From assembly GCF_018141445.1 (NCBI RefSeq), contig NZ_CP058649.1, positions 3,119,001-3,183,000 of the forward strand: 64,000 nt of DNA. Reading direction: 5' to 3'. Under the pieces are notes generated by a model. The model was not told the origin of the DNA. It worked only from the letters and a program-made list of their open reading frames with translations, and ran no database searches. The position numbers were made by a program, and so were the translations under genes. This stretch comes from Vallitalea pronyensis (GTDB taxonomy: Bacteria > Bacillota > Clostridia > Lachnospirales > Vallitaleaceae). This document shows positions 8,745-18,371 of the stretch, piece by piece; within the stretch, counting starts at the first letter, position 1, and each line of letters starts with the position of its first letter.

Positions 8745-9491
8745 ATGAAATTATTATATGTTGGCGAATCTTGGGTTATCCATTCTGTTCATATGAAAGG
8801 ATTTGACGCTTTTACAACGACTACTTATGAAGAGGGTGGAAAATCTTTGAAGGATGCCTTTGAAAGCGGTGGTATTGAAGTGGACTATATGCCTGCCCAT
8901 ATAGCGGCTTCATCATTTCCAGATACAGTAGAAAAATTAGCAGTCTATGATGTGGTGGTATTTAGTGATATTGGAAGTAATACATTCTTGTTACACCAGG
9001 ATACGTTCTCAAAAGGAAAGATAACACCAAACCGATTAAAAATTGTACAAGAATATGTAGAAAAAGGTGGCAGTTTTGCCATGATGGGAGGGTACTTCTC
9101 ATTCCAAGGTATTGATGGAAAAGCTAAATATGCCCAATCACCCATTGAAGAGATTCTACCTGTTCATATGATGGAGACTGATGATCGATTAGAAGCTCCA
9201 GAAGGGGTTATACCTGAGATTATGATGGATGCACATCCTATACTTGAAGGGGTTTCAAAAGAATGGCCGCATTTTCTTGGCTATAATATTCTTAGAGAAA
9301 AAGAGGGGTCACAAGTCATAGCCAAATGTGGCGACCATGTATTTATGGCTGCTGGGACATATGGAAAAGGAAGAACATTTGCATTTGCAAGTGACATAGC
9401 ACCCCATTGGGGTTCGCCAAAATTTGTTAATTGGTCATGTTATAATACACTTTTTGTCAATATTGCCAAATGGCTTGCACATAATAAATGA
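8745..9491 (+). CDS. class I glutamine-amidotransferase-like protein (COG5426/PF07090 type)
   Basis: A 248-aa protein beginning MKLLYVGESWVIHSVHMKGF, with VYDVVVFSDIGSNTFLL, YVEKGGSFAMMGGYFSF and GRTFAFASDIAPHWGSPKFV. This layout matches the PF07090 putative glutamine amidotransferase family, a flavodoxin-like fold of unknown substrate. No nucleophilic Cys stands in the usual elbow position: the segment reads MMGGYFSF. It is therefore probably not a classical glutaminase. ATG at 8745 is chosen over 8736 because AGGAG ends directly at 8735. It follows ade and may share its regulation. Confidence 0.75.
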   Translation: MKLLYVGESWVIHSVHMKGFDAFTTTTYEEGGKSLKDAFESGGIEVDYMPAHIAASSFPDTVEKLAVYDVVVFSDIGSNTFLLHQDTFSKGKITPNRLKIVQEYVEKGGSFAMMGGYFSFQGIDGKAKYAQSPIEEILPVHMMETDDRLEAPEGVIPEIMMDAHPILEGVSKEWPHFLGYNILREKEGSQVIAKCGDHVFMAAGTYGKGRTFAFASDIAPHWGSPKFVNWSCYNTLFVNIAKWLAHNK

Positions 9492-9638
9492 CGATAAAGG
9501 CTATAACTAAGGCATTTCTTAAGTCCATTAGTTAAAATGTTAGCCCTAATTTGTCATCCATTTAACCCTTGATGAAAACCAAAGATATCTAAATATCTAT
9601 TGAAAATACTTATGATTTATGTCATAATTATTTAACGA

Positions 9639-9720
9639 TAGACTACAAAGGGTTGACCAATTGATTCCCTTTAGTCTATTGGAGAGATTTAAATGACATA
9701 GCCAATATAATTCTCCAATA
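9639..9720 (+). other. two successive stem-loops in the leader of the zinc-ribbon gene
   Basis: TAGACTACAAAGGG (9639-9652) pairs with CCCTTTAGTCTA (9667-9678), and TTGGAGA near 9680 pairs with TCTCCAA near 9712-9718. They occupy most of the 100 bases before the start codon at 9741. No U-tract follows, so they are not plain terminators. They may be RNA structures or protein sites. Confidence 0.35.
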
Positions 9721-9740
9721 ATTAGATGACGAGGTGAAGT

Positions 9741-11246
9741 ATGAAAAAATGTCCAAAATGTAACGCGAATTGTTTAGACGACCAGAAAATTTGTGATAGC
9801 TGTGGCTTTGATTTTATGGAAGAAACCACACAGCCAGAAATAATGAATGAGGAACCAGCAGGTTTTCAGAATGAAGAAGTAAAAGATGAAGCACCAATCT
9901 CTGATGAAGCTCAGACAGATCATGTGTATGAAGTAACAGAGGATACCATGACAGATGACGATACTTCTTTACAAGGAGAGCATGGGGGAGAGGGCAACAA
10001 TAAAAAGGGAAACAAGTTAGTTGTAGGATTAGTTATAACAGGTATCGTTGCACTACTTGCTTTAGCTTCTGTTTTAGCTTTTGGTAAGCAGCTTTTTAAA
10101 AGCGGTGAACCAGAAGATATCATTGTTGAAGCTTATAATCAATATTATGCTGCACCAACAAAAGATATATCCATGGAAATCTCCATTACGGAGTTTATGA
10201 TGGATGCTCAAATTGACCCAATGGCGTCAGCGTTAGCTGATCAAATTTTAAAAGATTTTGTGCTAAAAATCGATATGCGTTCAGATATGACCTCTAAGAC
10301 CTTTGAAGGCGCATTGGTTATTGATGTACAAGAAAACGAATTGCTTCGTGCTGATTATTATTTAGATAACCAAGAATTAGGTCTTCATGTACCATTTATT
10401 CATGAAAAAGGTTTCTATGTAACCATGGATGATATCAAGGGACAGATACCAGATGATGCTGATAATATGGCATTTTTAACCAATTTAGATCTTTTTGACT
10501 TAAGTACATATGAGTCATTTAAGGATCTAGATGAAAATATCATGAATAAACCAGTTAAAGCATTTATCAAAGAGAATCTGAAAACAGTTTCAAAAGAAGC
10601 TATAAAAATTGGTGATACCAGTGTAAAATGTACGAAATATCCTATTTCTTTCACTGGTAGTGAAGCCATGGAGCTTGGCATTGAAGTGATTGAGAACTTC
10701 TTAAAGGATGAGAAGTCAAGAGCACTTCTCCTTGAAGTCATTGACGGTTTTGCAGAAGGTATAGCCAATGAAAATGCATACGATGAGTTTGATATGACGG
10801 AAGAAGAATTCAAAGCAGGCATGGATAAAGTCAAAGAAATGATTAATGATTTTGGTAAAGAAGGCATGACCCTTGAGGATATATTTGCCCAGGCAAATGC
10901 TGACATGGAATATGCTCAGATGAAAATGGCCATGGAGCTTATGCTTACTCGACTTAATATTGATATGGATATCTATTTAGATAAGAATAACAAGATTCGA
11001 AAAATGGATGTTATGCAAGGTTTTGATATGCGTGAAATGGGTGTTGACCTTGAACTTAAGGTTTCCACAGTGATTAATTCCTTCGACAAGAAGATAGATT
11101 TTAAAGGGATTGACAAAGAAAATAGCATTAATCCACTTAAAATGAGTGAAGAGGAATTATTAGAGCTTGAGATGCAAATTGAAGAAACAATACAAAAGAA
11201 TGCCTTAGAAAATCCTTATCTACAAGGATTAATGGGAGGATTTTAA
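9741..11246 (+). CDS. zinc-ribbon membrane protein with large exported domain
   Basis: A 501-aa protein. Residues 1-25 form a Cys4 zinc ribbon (CPKCNANC and CDSCGFDF), about 26-88 an acidic linker, about 90-115 one membrane helix (LVVGLVITGIVALLALASVL), and the remaining 380 residues an exterior domain of alternating strands and acidic helices. The overall plan is common in clostridia, but I do not recognise the exterior domain. Two ABC-2 permeases and an unknown helical protein follow with short gaps (5, 37 and 1 base), so it is probably the first gene of an export-related operon. Confidence 0.7.
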   Translation: MKKCPKCNANCLDDQKICDSCGFDFMEETTQPEIMNEEPAGFQNEEVKDEAPISDEAQTDHVYEVTEDTMTDDDTSLQGEHGGEGNNKKGNKLVVGLVITGIVALLALASVLAFGKQLFKSGEPEDIIVEAYNQYYAAPTKDISMEISITEFMMDAQIDPMASALADQILKDFVLKIDMRSDMTSKTFEGALVIDVQENELLRADYYLDNQELGLHVPFIHEKGFYVTMDDIKGQIPDDADNMAFLTNLDLFDLSTYESFKDLDENIMNKPVKAFIKENLKTVSKEAIKIGDTSVKCTKYPISFTGSEAMELGIEVIENFLKDEKSRALLLEVIDGFAEGIANENAYDEFDMTEEEFKAGMDKVKEMINDFGKEGMTLEDIFAQANADMEYAQMKMAMELMLTRLNIDMDIYLDKNNKIRKMDVMQGFDMREMGVDLELKVSTVINSFDKKIDFKGIDKENSINPLKMSEEELLELEMQIEETIQKNALENPYLQGLMGGF

Positions 11247-11251
11247 TATTA

Positions 11252-12469
11252 ATGAGTAAAACTTTTTGGGGACTATGTCACAAGAACATCCGCGATTTGT
11301 TAAAGCAAAAAAAACGTAATAGCCTTATGTTTATATTACCACTTACCATTATTATTGTGATTTTAATGTTCTTTGCTGGCAGTGATGTGGAAAAATCATT
11401 CCTACAACCCATAAAGATAGGTGTTGTTGATCAGGATAAGAGTTTCTATAGTAATGCATTAGTAGAGAATTACAAGAATAACGAATCGTTTACTGATTTT
11501 ATTGAAATCACGGTGGGTAAGGATGAAATCATTCATGATTTTAATGCTGGTCAATACGATGCTTTGATTGAAATTCCCCAAAACTTTGCTGAACATCTTA
11601 TGCATTTTGAAAAAGTACCTGTTCAGGTAAAAGTAGCTTACTCAGATCCATTAAAAGCAGTGTTGTTTAAGCATGTTATGGAAAGCTATGAGAAGTTCAT
11701 CACCTCTGTTCAAGTAGGTGTTGAACTTCTGTATAATGAAATGGAAGCCCTTAATATGTCAGATAGAGAGATTTCAATATATAATATTGAAATCTCTTAT
11801 GATTTAATCATGACTGCACTTGGCAGAAACCGATTCTTTCAGTATCATGAATGGGTGAATATCCCATCCACCACATCTGTTAACTATTTTTTTATAGCCA
11901 TCATGATGATGTTTCTTTTGTATATATCTGTTTTTATAGCAATAGACCTGATACGTGAACGTGAAAATATGTGTTTTAGACGTTTGAAAATTGCTCGGGT
12001 TTCTATCTACGAATACCTGATGAGTAAACTCTTCATGTCGACTATATTTATAGGTCTATTTGTATTAAGTTGGTTTGTGTTGCTATCCTTTCTTACACCC
12101 CTTAATCTCTCGGGAAATACGCTCTATATTGTGCTCTATTTACTGAGTTGTATCATGCTTGCAGTAAGTTTAGCTATATGCATATCGGGTCTGTTCAAAC
12201 GGGATGAAGGTGTCGTTTTGGTTAGTCATGTCTTTATATTTGTTAATGCCATTATAGGGGGAAGTATTATCCCGTTGCACTATATGCCTAACATCCTGCA
12301 AAGGCTGGCAGTTTTTACACCGAATTACTGGATGATTAAAGGCATGCTCTACATAGAAAGTGGTTACAATATTGCATATGGTATGCAGATTGCAGGCAGC
12401 TTCTTCATCATGAGTATGGTATTTATATTTATTGCATATAGAAGTTATCAACATGAAAGTGCTATTTAG
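11252..12469 (+). CDS. ABC-2-type transporter permease
   Basis: A 405-aa membrane protein. One membrane helix lies near residues 24-42 (SLMFILPLTIIIVILMF), followed by an extracytoplasmic domain of about 180 residues (KIGVVDQDKSFYSNALVENY) and a block of five helices from about 215 to the end. This is the ABC2_membrane_3 (YhaP/YhfH-like) layout used for drug, lipid or peptide export. The second permease follows 37 bases later. Neither gene has a nucleotide-binding partner in the window. The start is 5 bases after the preceding stop, with GGGAGG in the end of that gene. Confidence 0.85.
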   Translation: MSKTFWGLCHKNIRDLLKQKKRNSLMFILPLTIIIVILMFFAGSDVEKSFLQPIKIGVVDQDKSFYSNALVENYKNNESFTDFIEITVGKDEIIHDFNAGQYDALIEIPQNFAEHLMHFEKVPVQVKVAYSDPLKAVLFKHVMESYEKFITSVQVGVELLYNEMEALNMSDREISIYNIEISYDLIMTALGRNRFFQYHEWVNIPSTTSVNYFFIAIMMMFLLYISVFIAIDLIRERENMCFRRLKIARVSIYEYLMSKLFMSTIFIGLFVLSWFVLLSFLTPLNLSGNTLYIVLYLLSCIMLAVSLAICISGLFKRDEGVVLVSHVFIFVNAIIGGSIIPLHYMPNILQRLAVFTPNYWMIKGMLYIESGYNIAYGMQIAGSFFIMSMVFIFIAYRSYQHESAI

Positions 12470-12506
12470 CTATTAAAGTTAAATCGATAGTAATCATGGG
12501 AAATAG

Positions 12507-13754
12507 GTGATGGAGATGAGTGGGTTTCTAAACATTGTAAAATATCGATTAATCATTATGTATAAGAGCAAAACCATGATGGGTTTAACAGTTATTGTCA
12601 TTGGTCTTTTTGCTGTGCTTATGAGCACTTTATATAGCGAAGCAGATGAGGACAGAAGAATTACAGTTGCTGTTGTGGATCAAGATCAAACAGCTATGAC
12701 AGGTAGAATTCTTAAGCACCTAGAAAATGATACCATTCTTCATAGCATGGAAATGTCTGAATCAGAAGCCATGGCACTTCTAAAACAAGATAAAGTACAG
12801 GCTGTATATGTATTAAAGGATGGGCTTGAAGAACACGTTAAGATGGAAAAGGACGAGGACATCATTGATGTATACTACCTAAAGGGAAATACCATTTCGA
12901 AGTTTATTGGTGATTTATTTGCAGAAAAAGTATTGAGAGATTTGAGTTTAATTAAAAGTGTTCACTTATTGGATAGAGCTATGGATCAACATCAAATGGG
13001 TGATCACAATAAAGACATGGTGTTGAAAAAAGCCTTCCAAACAGGTTTAAGTATGCAAGATTATAGTGATCATCAGTATTATGTCCAGGTAGAATTTATA
13101 AAAGATAACATGAACATAGAAAGTGAGAACATCGATAAAAGCATTCTATACAAAAAAATGATTTTGGGCATGATTCTTTCTTTTATTGCGTTTTATATTT
13201 TATTTGCGTCAATTGGTATTGTAAAGGATAGAGAGACCCACTTGGAAAGTCGATTAAGGGTTACGTCTACCCATCCTATAGGGATTTTACTGGGTCAATA
13301 TCTTAGTTTAATGCTATCCGGTGGATTGGTAAGCATTTTATTTGGTATACTAAGTTTCATGCAAGGAGAAAACTTTATCCAGACCACGCTGATACTCTTG
13401 CTATTTGTCATGAGTATATCTGCCATGGTTCTATTCTTTGCCCATGTGGTTCCTACAGTAGGTAACCATATGTTGATTTTATCCATTATTATTTTAATAA
13501 TGGGTGTGATGAGTGGCAGCTTTTTTAGCATAGATGTGATTACAAGTGGCTTAAAGAATATAGCCTACATGATACCGCATTACTTAACCATGAATGCCCT
13601 AATCGATAACTTAGCGTTAGGAAATGAGGCAGTTGTTCCAGGCGAATATATTGGATACTGTCTGCTGTATTCTGCCATACTACTTGTTGTTACATGTATA
13701 CTGAATCATGTGAAGAAAAGTAAAATAATGAATCTACATAAAAGGTGGTATTAA
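12507..13754 (+). CDS. ABC-2-type transporter permease
   Basis: A 415-aa protein with the same architecture as its upstream neighbour: a helix near residues 23-42, an extracytoplasmic domain with ITVAVVDQDQTAMTGRIL, then five helices (MILGMILSFIAFYILFASIG onward). The two probably form a heterodimer. The start could be GTG 12507, ATG 12510 or ATG 12516; AGGTGA at 12505-12510 best fits 12516. The stop is one base from the next gene, suggesting translational coupling. Confidence 0.83.
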   Translation: MMEMSGFLNIVKYRLIIMYKSKTMMGLTVIVIGLFAVLMSTLYSEADEDRRITVAVVDQDQTAMTGRILKHLENDTILHSMEMSESEAMALLKQDKVQAVYVLKDGLEEHVKMEKDEDIIDVYYLKGNTISKFIGDLFAEKVLRDLSLIKSVHLLDRAMDQHQMGDHNKDMVLKKAFQTGLSMQDYSDHQYYVQVEFIKDNMNIESENIDKSILYKKMILGMILSFIAFYILFASIGIVKDRETHLESRLRVTSTHPIGILLGQYLSLMLSGGLVSILFGILSFMQGENFIQTTLILLLFVMSISAMVLFFAHVVPTVGNHMLILSIIILIMGVMSGSFFSIDVITSGLKNIAYMIPHYLTMNALIDNLALGNEAVVPGEYIGYCLLYSAILLVVTCILNHVKKSKIMNLHKRWY

Positions 13755-13755
13755 A

Positions 13756-15180
13756 ATGGAAACAATGACTTATGGTGCAATAAAAGAAGACTTAAAAAAA
13801 GGAAAGAACCTTGAAAAAACCCTTAAGCAATTAGCCATTAAAGGGCAAAGTCATTATTATAAAGTAGCGTTATATAATATGCTGTTTCATTATATAACCT
13901 TTTTAGAAACAATCCACGATGCATCCATCATGGAAGATTTACAACTGGATGAAGAATCTGATACATTTTTGCGTTTTATGCTTGAACCATTAAAATCATA
14001 CCAAGATTTATCAAGTTTGACATTCAACACAGAGGAATTACTGGCTTTTAGAAAGACATTGGAAATTAAAATGACAGCTATCACAAGCTATACGGATGCC
14101 CTTGACCAGTACGAGTATATCATTAATCGTATGGAAGGTGCCTATATGGAGCAGCAAGAACAGATAGTAGATGATGAGACATTAGCAGGGGATCTGGTAG
14201 GTTTTATTTTCTCAGAAGAAAACAATTTTATTATCAGCGAAAAAATGAAAACTGTTCTTAGTCAGCTGCCCATACGTATGACAAAAAATAAGTTTTTTGC
14301 TTATGTGGATGAAGCCATGGAGCTATTTAAAGGGTCAAGTGTGCATGATATTGATCAATATGTGGCTATGGTGAAGGATGCTATTATGCCGGATGATTCC
14401 AAAGCTTATCAAGGTAATTTTAAGACCATACAGAAAACATTAGAAGCCCTTGGACATACCTCCTATAAAGATATGGATCAAAAGACCTTTGAATCCATGT
14501 ATGCTTTGAAATGTGAATTGTCAGATAAGCTTAATTGTTTGGCAGCAGTGTATACATTGGCCGTGAATATTATTAATAATTTCATTGAATTATCCTTATG
14601 TGATTTTACAGAATATTACCAAGAGGATCAAGATATCGTTCTTGCACAGGATATGATTAACCGTATGAGCAATAGGGTGGAACAGTTTGAACTGGATGAG
14701 TTAATGGCTAAGGCTCTAGAAGGCTTAGAAGGGGTCATTGAAGAAAACTTGGAACAGGCTGTTAGGTTTAATGGCCTTATACAGCAGGCAATGGATAAGT
14801 ATCAAAATCAACTAACAACGTATGACTTAACGAAGAGCTATCATCATGTGGAACGACTAGCATATATGGCAACGTCTACCAGTTATTTTATTGATGTGCT
14901 TAATCAGGAAGAAGATATAAAAGAAGAACGGGTAGATGATCAGGTGTTAGCCCTTAAAAAAGAAAAGCTGTTAATGCTTATTGACAAAGCCATGGGTGAT
15001 AAGTCAGCAGTTTATCGACGGAGTATCATGAGTAAATTGTTCTATTTGTTACCTGTTAGTTTCACTACCCCAAAGGATATACACGATTACATGTTGCAGT
15101 CCCTTCATCAATGTACCAATAAGGTGGAAAAGAATGCCGCTATAGAAATTTTACTGGATTTTATGGACACCTATGCGTAG
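13756..15180 (+). CDS. unknown helical cytosolic protein in ABC-permease operon
   Basis: A 474-aa protein with no signal peptide or membrane helix. It is acidic, rich in Leu, Met, Asp and Glu, and almost wholly helical by inspection. ATG follows AAGGTGG and begins one base after the upstream permease stop, so it is very likely part of that operon. I do not recognise a family. Possible roles are scaffold or regulator of the transporter, but nothing in the sequence decides this. Confidence 0.6.
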   Translation: METMTYGAIKEDLKKGKNLEKTLKQLAIKGQSHYYKVALYNMLFHYITFLETIHDASIMEDLQLDEESDTFLRFMLEPLKSYQDLSSLTFNTEELLAFRKTLEIKMTAITSYTDALDQYEYIINRMEGAYMEQQEQIVDDETLAGDLVGFIFSEENNFIISEKMKTVLSQLPIRMTKNKFFAYVDEAMELFKGSSVHDIDQYVAMVKDAIMPDDSKAYQGNFKTIQKTLEALGHTSYKDMDQKTFESMYALKCELSDKLNCLAAVYTLAVNIINNFIELSLCDFTEYYQEDQDIVLAQDMINRMSNRVEQFELDELMAKALEGLEGVIEENLEQAVRFNGLIQQAMDKYQNQLTTYDLTKSYHHVERLAYMATSTSYFIDVLNQEEDIKEERVDDQVLALKKEKLLMLIDKAMGDKSAVYRRSIMSKLFYLLPVSFTTPKDIHDYMLQSLHQCTNKVEKNAAIEILLDFMDTYA

Positions 15181-15377
15181 GGTGCTTCTCATAGCTTCTA
15201 ATTTAATGCCATAACAGAAATAGAATGGCTAATTATGGGCATAATAGTCTTATATACTTCATGGTATAAGTTTAATCTAGGTTTTACAACGCATTATTTT
15301 GCTATTAACGGATAAGATTAAGGAAAATATGTGCTTATAAAATCGTATAGGAGCATATTTTAGAAAGGTAGACTATT

Positions 15378-15548
15378 ATGGATCAAAAACAATTTAACCG
15401 ATTTTTTCAGGATTATAAAAACGCCGATGTGGATAAAAAAATTGAACTTTATTGTTCCACACAAGATTTATCGGAGAATCAATACATGCAAATGTTAAGG
15501 GTATTTCCAGTGAATAAAATACCTCAACTTGAAAAAGCTCTTAGATAA
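15378..15548 (+). CDS. small hypothetical protein
   Basis: A 56-aa ORF (MDQKQFNRFFQDYKNADVDK at the start) with GAAAGG before ATG. Two or three short helices with a basic C-terminus (NKIPQLEKALR). Codon use is like that of its neighbours, and a hairpin terminator follows within 30 bases, which supports it being a gene. Function unknown. Confidence 0.6.
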   Translation: MDQKQFNRFFQDYKNADVDKKIELYCSTQDLSENQYMQMLRVFPVNKIPQLEKALR

Positions 15549-15564
15549 TATGTATCCATCACTT

Positions 15565-15594
15565 TAAGTGGCTGTCTTGTGACAGCTTCTTTTT
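15565..15594 (+). terminator. terminator after the 56-aa gene
   Basis: GCTGTC (15571-15576), a TTGT loop and GACAGC (15581-15586), followed by TTCTTTTT. Confidence 0.65.
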
Positions 15595-15720
15595 GAATCA
15601 TTTAAAGCTATTCATAGAATAGCCCGGAACGTTGTTAAAAATATATTGTAATATCTTGTTTTTTTGCTATACTATAGATAATAAGTTTTTATTACCAAAA
15701 TATGAAATAAGGTGTATTTT

Positions 15721-16029
15721 ATGGATGTTGTTAAAGAGCTCTATCTAAGTCAGGGCATTACAGATAAAAAAGCTCGGGGAATTATTAAAAAGGTTAATAA
15801 AGGCAAATATGATGGATTATATCATTTTCTTATCCAGAGAAGCTCCAGTAAAAATCCACTTGAAATAGTCGATATTCATGAACTTGGTCGCATGATGAAT
15901 CGAAATGAAAACATTCGTTTGGTTGGTTTGGCAGAGGATATGGGTGAAGCTGTTGAGCTTGTAAGAGTGTTAATTGATGATGTGTATCAAGCCACATTAG
16001 ATGTGAATCTTAACAGCTATTTTTCATGA
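15721..16029 (+). CDS. hypothetical protein, 102 aa
   Basis: Starts MDVVKELYLSQGITDKKARG. ATG at 15721 is preferred over GTG at 15712, because AAGGTG ends 6 bases before it. The sequence is mixed helix and strand, with a basic N-terminal half and an acidic C-terminal half. No membrane segment and no recognised domain. It is monocistronic, with about 170 bases upstream and 95 downstream. Confidence 0.55.
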   Translation: MDVVKELYLSQGITDKKARGIIKKVNKGKYDGLYHFLIQRSSSKNPLEIVDIHELGRMMNRNENIRLVGLAEDMGEAVELVRVLIDDVYQATLDVNLNSYFS

Positions 16030-16123
16030 CAATAAGGGACTTCATGCGTACCAAAATCATATATGTACCCTAGGTCGTCGTCATAGCTGTTCTTATTAAT
16101 TGTAAAAGGTCATGGTGAAATGT

Positions 16124-16831
16124 ATGAAAATATTATCAACTACTACAGGTATTATCGTCGGTATATGCTTGTTTTTTGTTCTATTATTTACTGCTGTTCA
16201 AGTTGTTGCATACAATGCTTCTTATTATAAGTGGCAGTACAAAAGGCATGAAGTGATGGAAGCAACCAAAATGTCCTTAGATGATTTGGTTGTGGTTACA
16301 GACCATATGATTGATTATCTCAAGGGAAGAAGAGAATCCCTAGATATGCAGGCAACCATTGCTGGTCAGGTGAGAGAGGTTTTTGACCAGCAGGATAAAG
16401 AGCATATGGTTGACGTACAAGATTTATTTGTTAAGGGTACATATATTCGTAATATTTGCTTTATATTGATGGTGCTTCTATTAGGTGTTTTATTCTACCG
16501 CCACAAAAAGCTCTTTTTAAATACACTTTTTATGGTAAAATATGTATTTGCATGTATTATTATGTTAATATTAATATTAAGCGCTCTCTTGCTTATAGAT
16601 TTTAATAAGTATTTTACGATCTTTCATGAGATATTCTTTAATAATGATTTGTGGCTATTGGATCCCGATACCAGTATATTGATTAATATGGTACCAGAGG
16701 TATTCTTTTTCCAAACAGCGATGATTATCTTAGGCATATTTGTTATGAGTGTGACCATTATATTGGTACTTATTGAAGTATTCAAAAAAAGGTCTGTCAA
16801 TTACCCAAGTCTAAGAAGCTTTGTCAAATAG
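16124..16831 (+). CDS. integral membrane protein, DUF1461/TIGR01906 family
   Basis: About 235 aa. One helix is at the N-terminus (TTGIIVGICLFFVLLFTAVQ), followed by an extracytoplasmic loop and then three helices (near residues 105-122, 140-165 and 190-218). The loop contains YYKWQYKRHEVMEATKMSLD, typical of the TIGR01906 family, which has unknown function. An in-frame ATG at 16112 exists, but GGTGA lies 5 bases before the ATG at 16124. The next gene follows 19 bases after the stop, so it may lead the DUF2953-gerW unit. Confidence 0.75.
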   Translation: MKILSTTTGIIVGICLFFVLLFTAVQVVAYNASYYKWQYKRHEVMEATKMSLDDLVVVTDHMIDYLKGRRESLDMQATIAGQVREVFDQQDKEHMVDVQDLFVKGTYIRNICFILMVLLLGVLFYRHKKLFLNTLFMVKYVFACIIMLILILSALLLIDFNKYFTIFHEIFFNNDLWLLDPDTSILINMVPEVFFFQTAMIILGIFVMSVTIILVLIEVFKKRSVNYPSLRSFVK

Positions 16832-16850
16832 ATAGATTACAGGTGGTTAT

Positions 16851-17861
16851 ATGTCAGTGGTTTGGTTCATCATAAAAATCATATTGTGGATTATACTTAG
16901 TCTCATTCTGCTGATATTAGGCTTATTGACGTTTATTTTATGTGCACCTATTCGCTATAAAGTATCTGGAGAAAAGTATGAGGACATGAAGCTTAATGTA
17001 GTTGTCACATGGTTGTGCCATATTATTTCAGTGCGATATAGCTTAGAAAATGGGGGCAAGGTTACCGTTAAGGTTTTTGGGAAAATTATAAACGGTGAAA
17101 AGAAAGAGAAAAAAAAGAAAGTAAAAAGAAGAAGAAGTGCAAACAATAATAAGCGTAAACACCCGTCAAAAAGCAAGAAAGATAATAAGCTTAAAAATAA
17201 TGCTTTATCCAATGAAGTGGTCAGTGAAACACCTATACGACAGGAAAATACGGAAGAAAAGATAGAAGAAGATAAAGCAAAAGAAGGTACCGTTGTAAAA
17301 GACGATAAAATCGTCACAGAAGAGACAATTGTTGATGTTAAGCAAGCAGATGACAATGTCACAAAACAAGGGAATGCCCAGTCTGTCCATTCTGAAGAGA
17401 CTGATGCTAAGATTAAAGAGCATAGAAGGCGCAAAGAGCAAAAACAGTCAAAAAAAAGGAAGAAGGACAACAAGAAAGATAAAGCTAATCAAGGGAGTAT
17501 ATGGGATAAATTTAAACGTATTCGCTCCTTCTGGCAAGATGAAAATAATAAAAAAGTCATAAAGTTTGTAAAAAAACGAATACTACTTATGTTGAAACAT
17601 ATCCTGCCGCGTAAGTTTCATGCTAAAGTAATCATTGGTACAGGTGATCCTGCCACAACAGGATACATTGTAGGAGCAGCAAGCATACTATATACAGTAA
17701 CAGGTGATAAATTGCAGGTTGTGCCTCATTTCAGTGAATCAACCATACAAGGTGATATTTACGTAAAAGGAAGAATCTATTTGATCATACTTGTAGGGCA
17801 CGCTCTACGTATTATACTTAATAAACGTGTCAGACAATTATATAAAACTATAAAATCATAG
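16851..17861 (+). CDS. DUF2953 domain protein (YtfI-like)
   Basis: A 336-aa protein. It has an N-terminal membrane helix (WFIIKIILWIILSLILLIL), then the strand VSGEKYEDMKLNVVVTWLCH. A Lys/Glu-rich low-complexity linker covers about residues 85-215. A C-terminal conserved part contains IIGTGDPATTGYIVGAAS and IQGDIYVKGRIYLIILVGHA, the DUF2953 signature. In Bacillus the homologue ytfI precedes ytfJ (gerW), and the same order is kept here. The linker is longer and more charged than I would expect from the family. Confidence 0.85.
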   Translation: MSVVWFIIKIILWIILSLILLILGLLTFILCAPIRYKVSGEKYEDMKLNVVVTWLCHIISVRYSLENGGKVTVKVFGKIINGEKKEKKKKVKRRRSANNNKRKHPSKSKKDNKLKNNALSNEVVSETPIRQENTEEKIEEDKAKEGTVVKDDKIVTEETIVDVKQADDNVTKQGNAQSVHSEETDAKIKEHRRRKEQKQSKKRKKDNKKDKANQGSIWDKFKRIRSFWQDENNKKVIKFVKKRILLMLKHILPRKFHAKVIIGTGDPATTGYIVGAASILYTVTGDKLQVVPHFSESTIQGDIYVKGRIYLIILVGHALRIILNKRVRQLYKTIKS

Positions 17862-17897
17862 AACTGCATTGGTTTATATAATAAGGAGGAAAAAGAT

Positions 17898-18296
17898 ATG
17901 GAATCTAATTTCAAAAAAACAGTTGAGTCATTATTTAATGGTATGGAAAACTTTGTATCAACGAAAACCGTTGTAGGAGAAGCTATTCATATTGGGGATA
18001 CGATTATATTACCACTTGTGGATGTTAGCTTCGGCGTAGGAGCTGGTGCATCAGAAGAAGGTAAGGAAAAACCAAAAGGTGTAGGCGGTGGTGCTTTAGG
18101 TGCTAAGATTAGTCCAAGTGCTGTCTTGGTCATTCAAAATGGTCAAACAAAATTAGTGGATGCCAAAAACACCGATGGCATTTCTAAACTCATTGATATG
18201 GTACCGAATCTTATGGACCGTTTTGGTTTAAAGAAAAAAGAAAATAAAACTGAAAAAAGAACAGCTGAAGAAGTGGATACAAAAGACGAAGAATAA
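17898..18296 (+). CDS. gerW: GerW/YtfJ-family sporulation protein
   Basis: A 132-aa protein with GEAIHIGDTIILPLVDVSFG, a Gly-rich stretch (VGAGASEEGKEKPKGVGGGA) and a charged C-terminal tail. This is the YtfJ family, needed in Bacillus for germination through certain receptors. It follows the DUF2953 gene as in Bacillus, with AAGGAGG 6 bases before ATG. The symbol is given by family. Confidence 0.9.
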   Translation: MESNFKKTVESLFNGMENFVSTKTVVGEAIHIGDTIILPLVDVSFGVGAGASEEGKEKPKGVGGGALGAKISPSAVLVIQNGQTKLVDAKNTDGISKLIDMVPNLMDRFGLKKKENKTEKRTAEEVDTKDEE

Positions 18297-18371
18297 GTAA
18301 TAGGGGAAGAGCATAATAATAAACAACAAATCATATAAGATGTTAAGTGTAACACTCGGAAAGGAATTGTT

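Noticed and set aside
16955-17562. Several open frames in both strands within the DUF2953 gene
   Set aside because: They follow from the Lys/Glu-rich low-complexity linker; the coding frame with a proper start and conserved ends is the plus-strand one.
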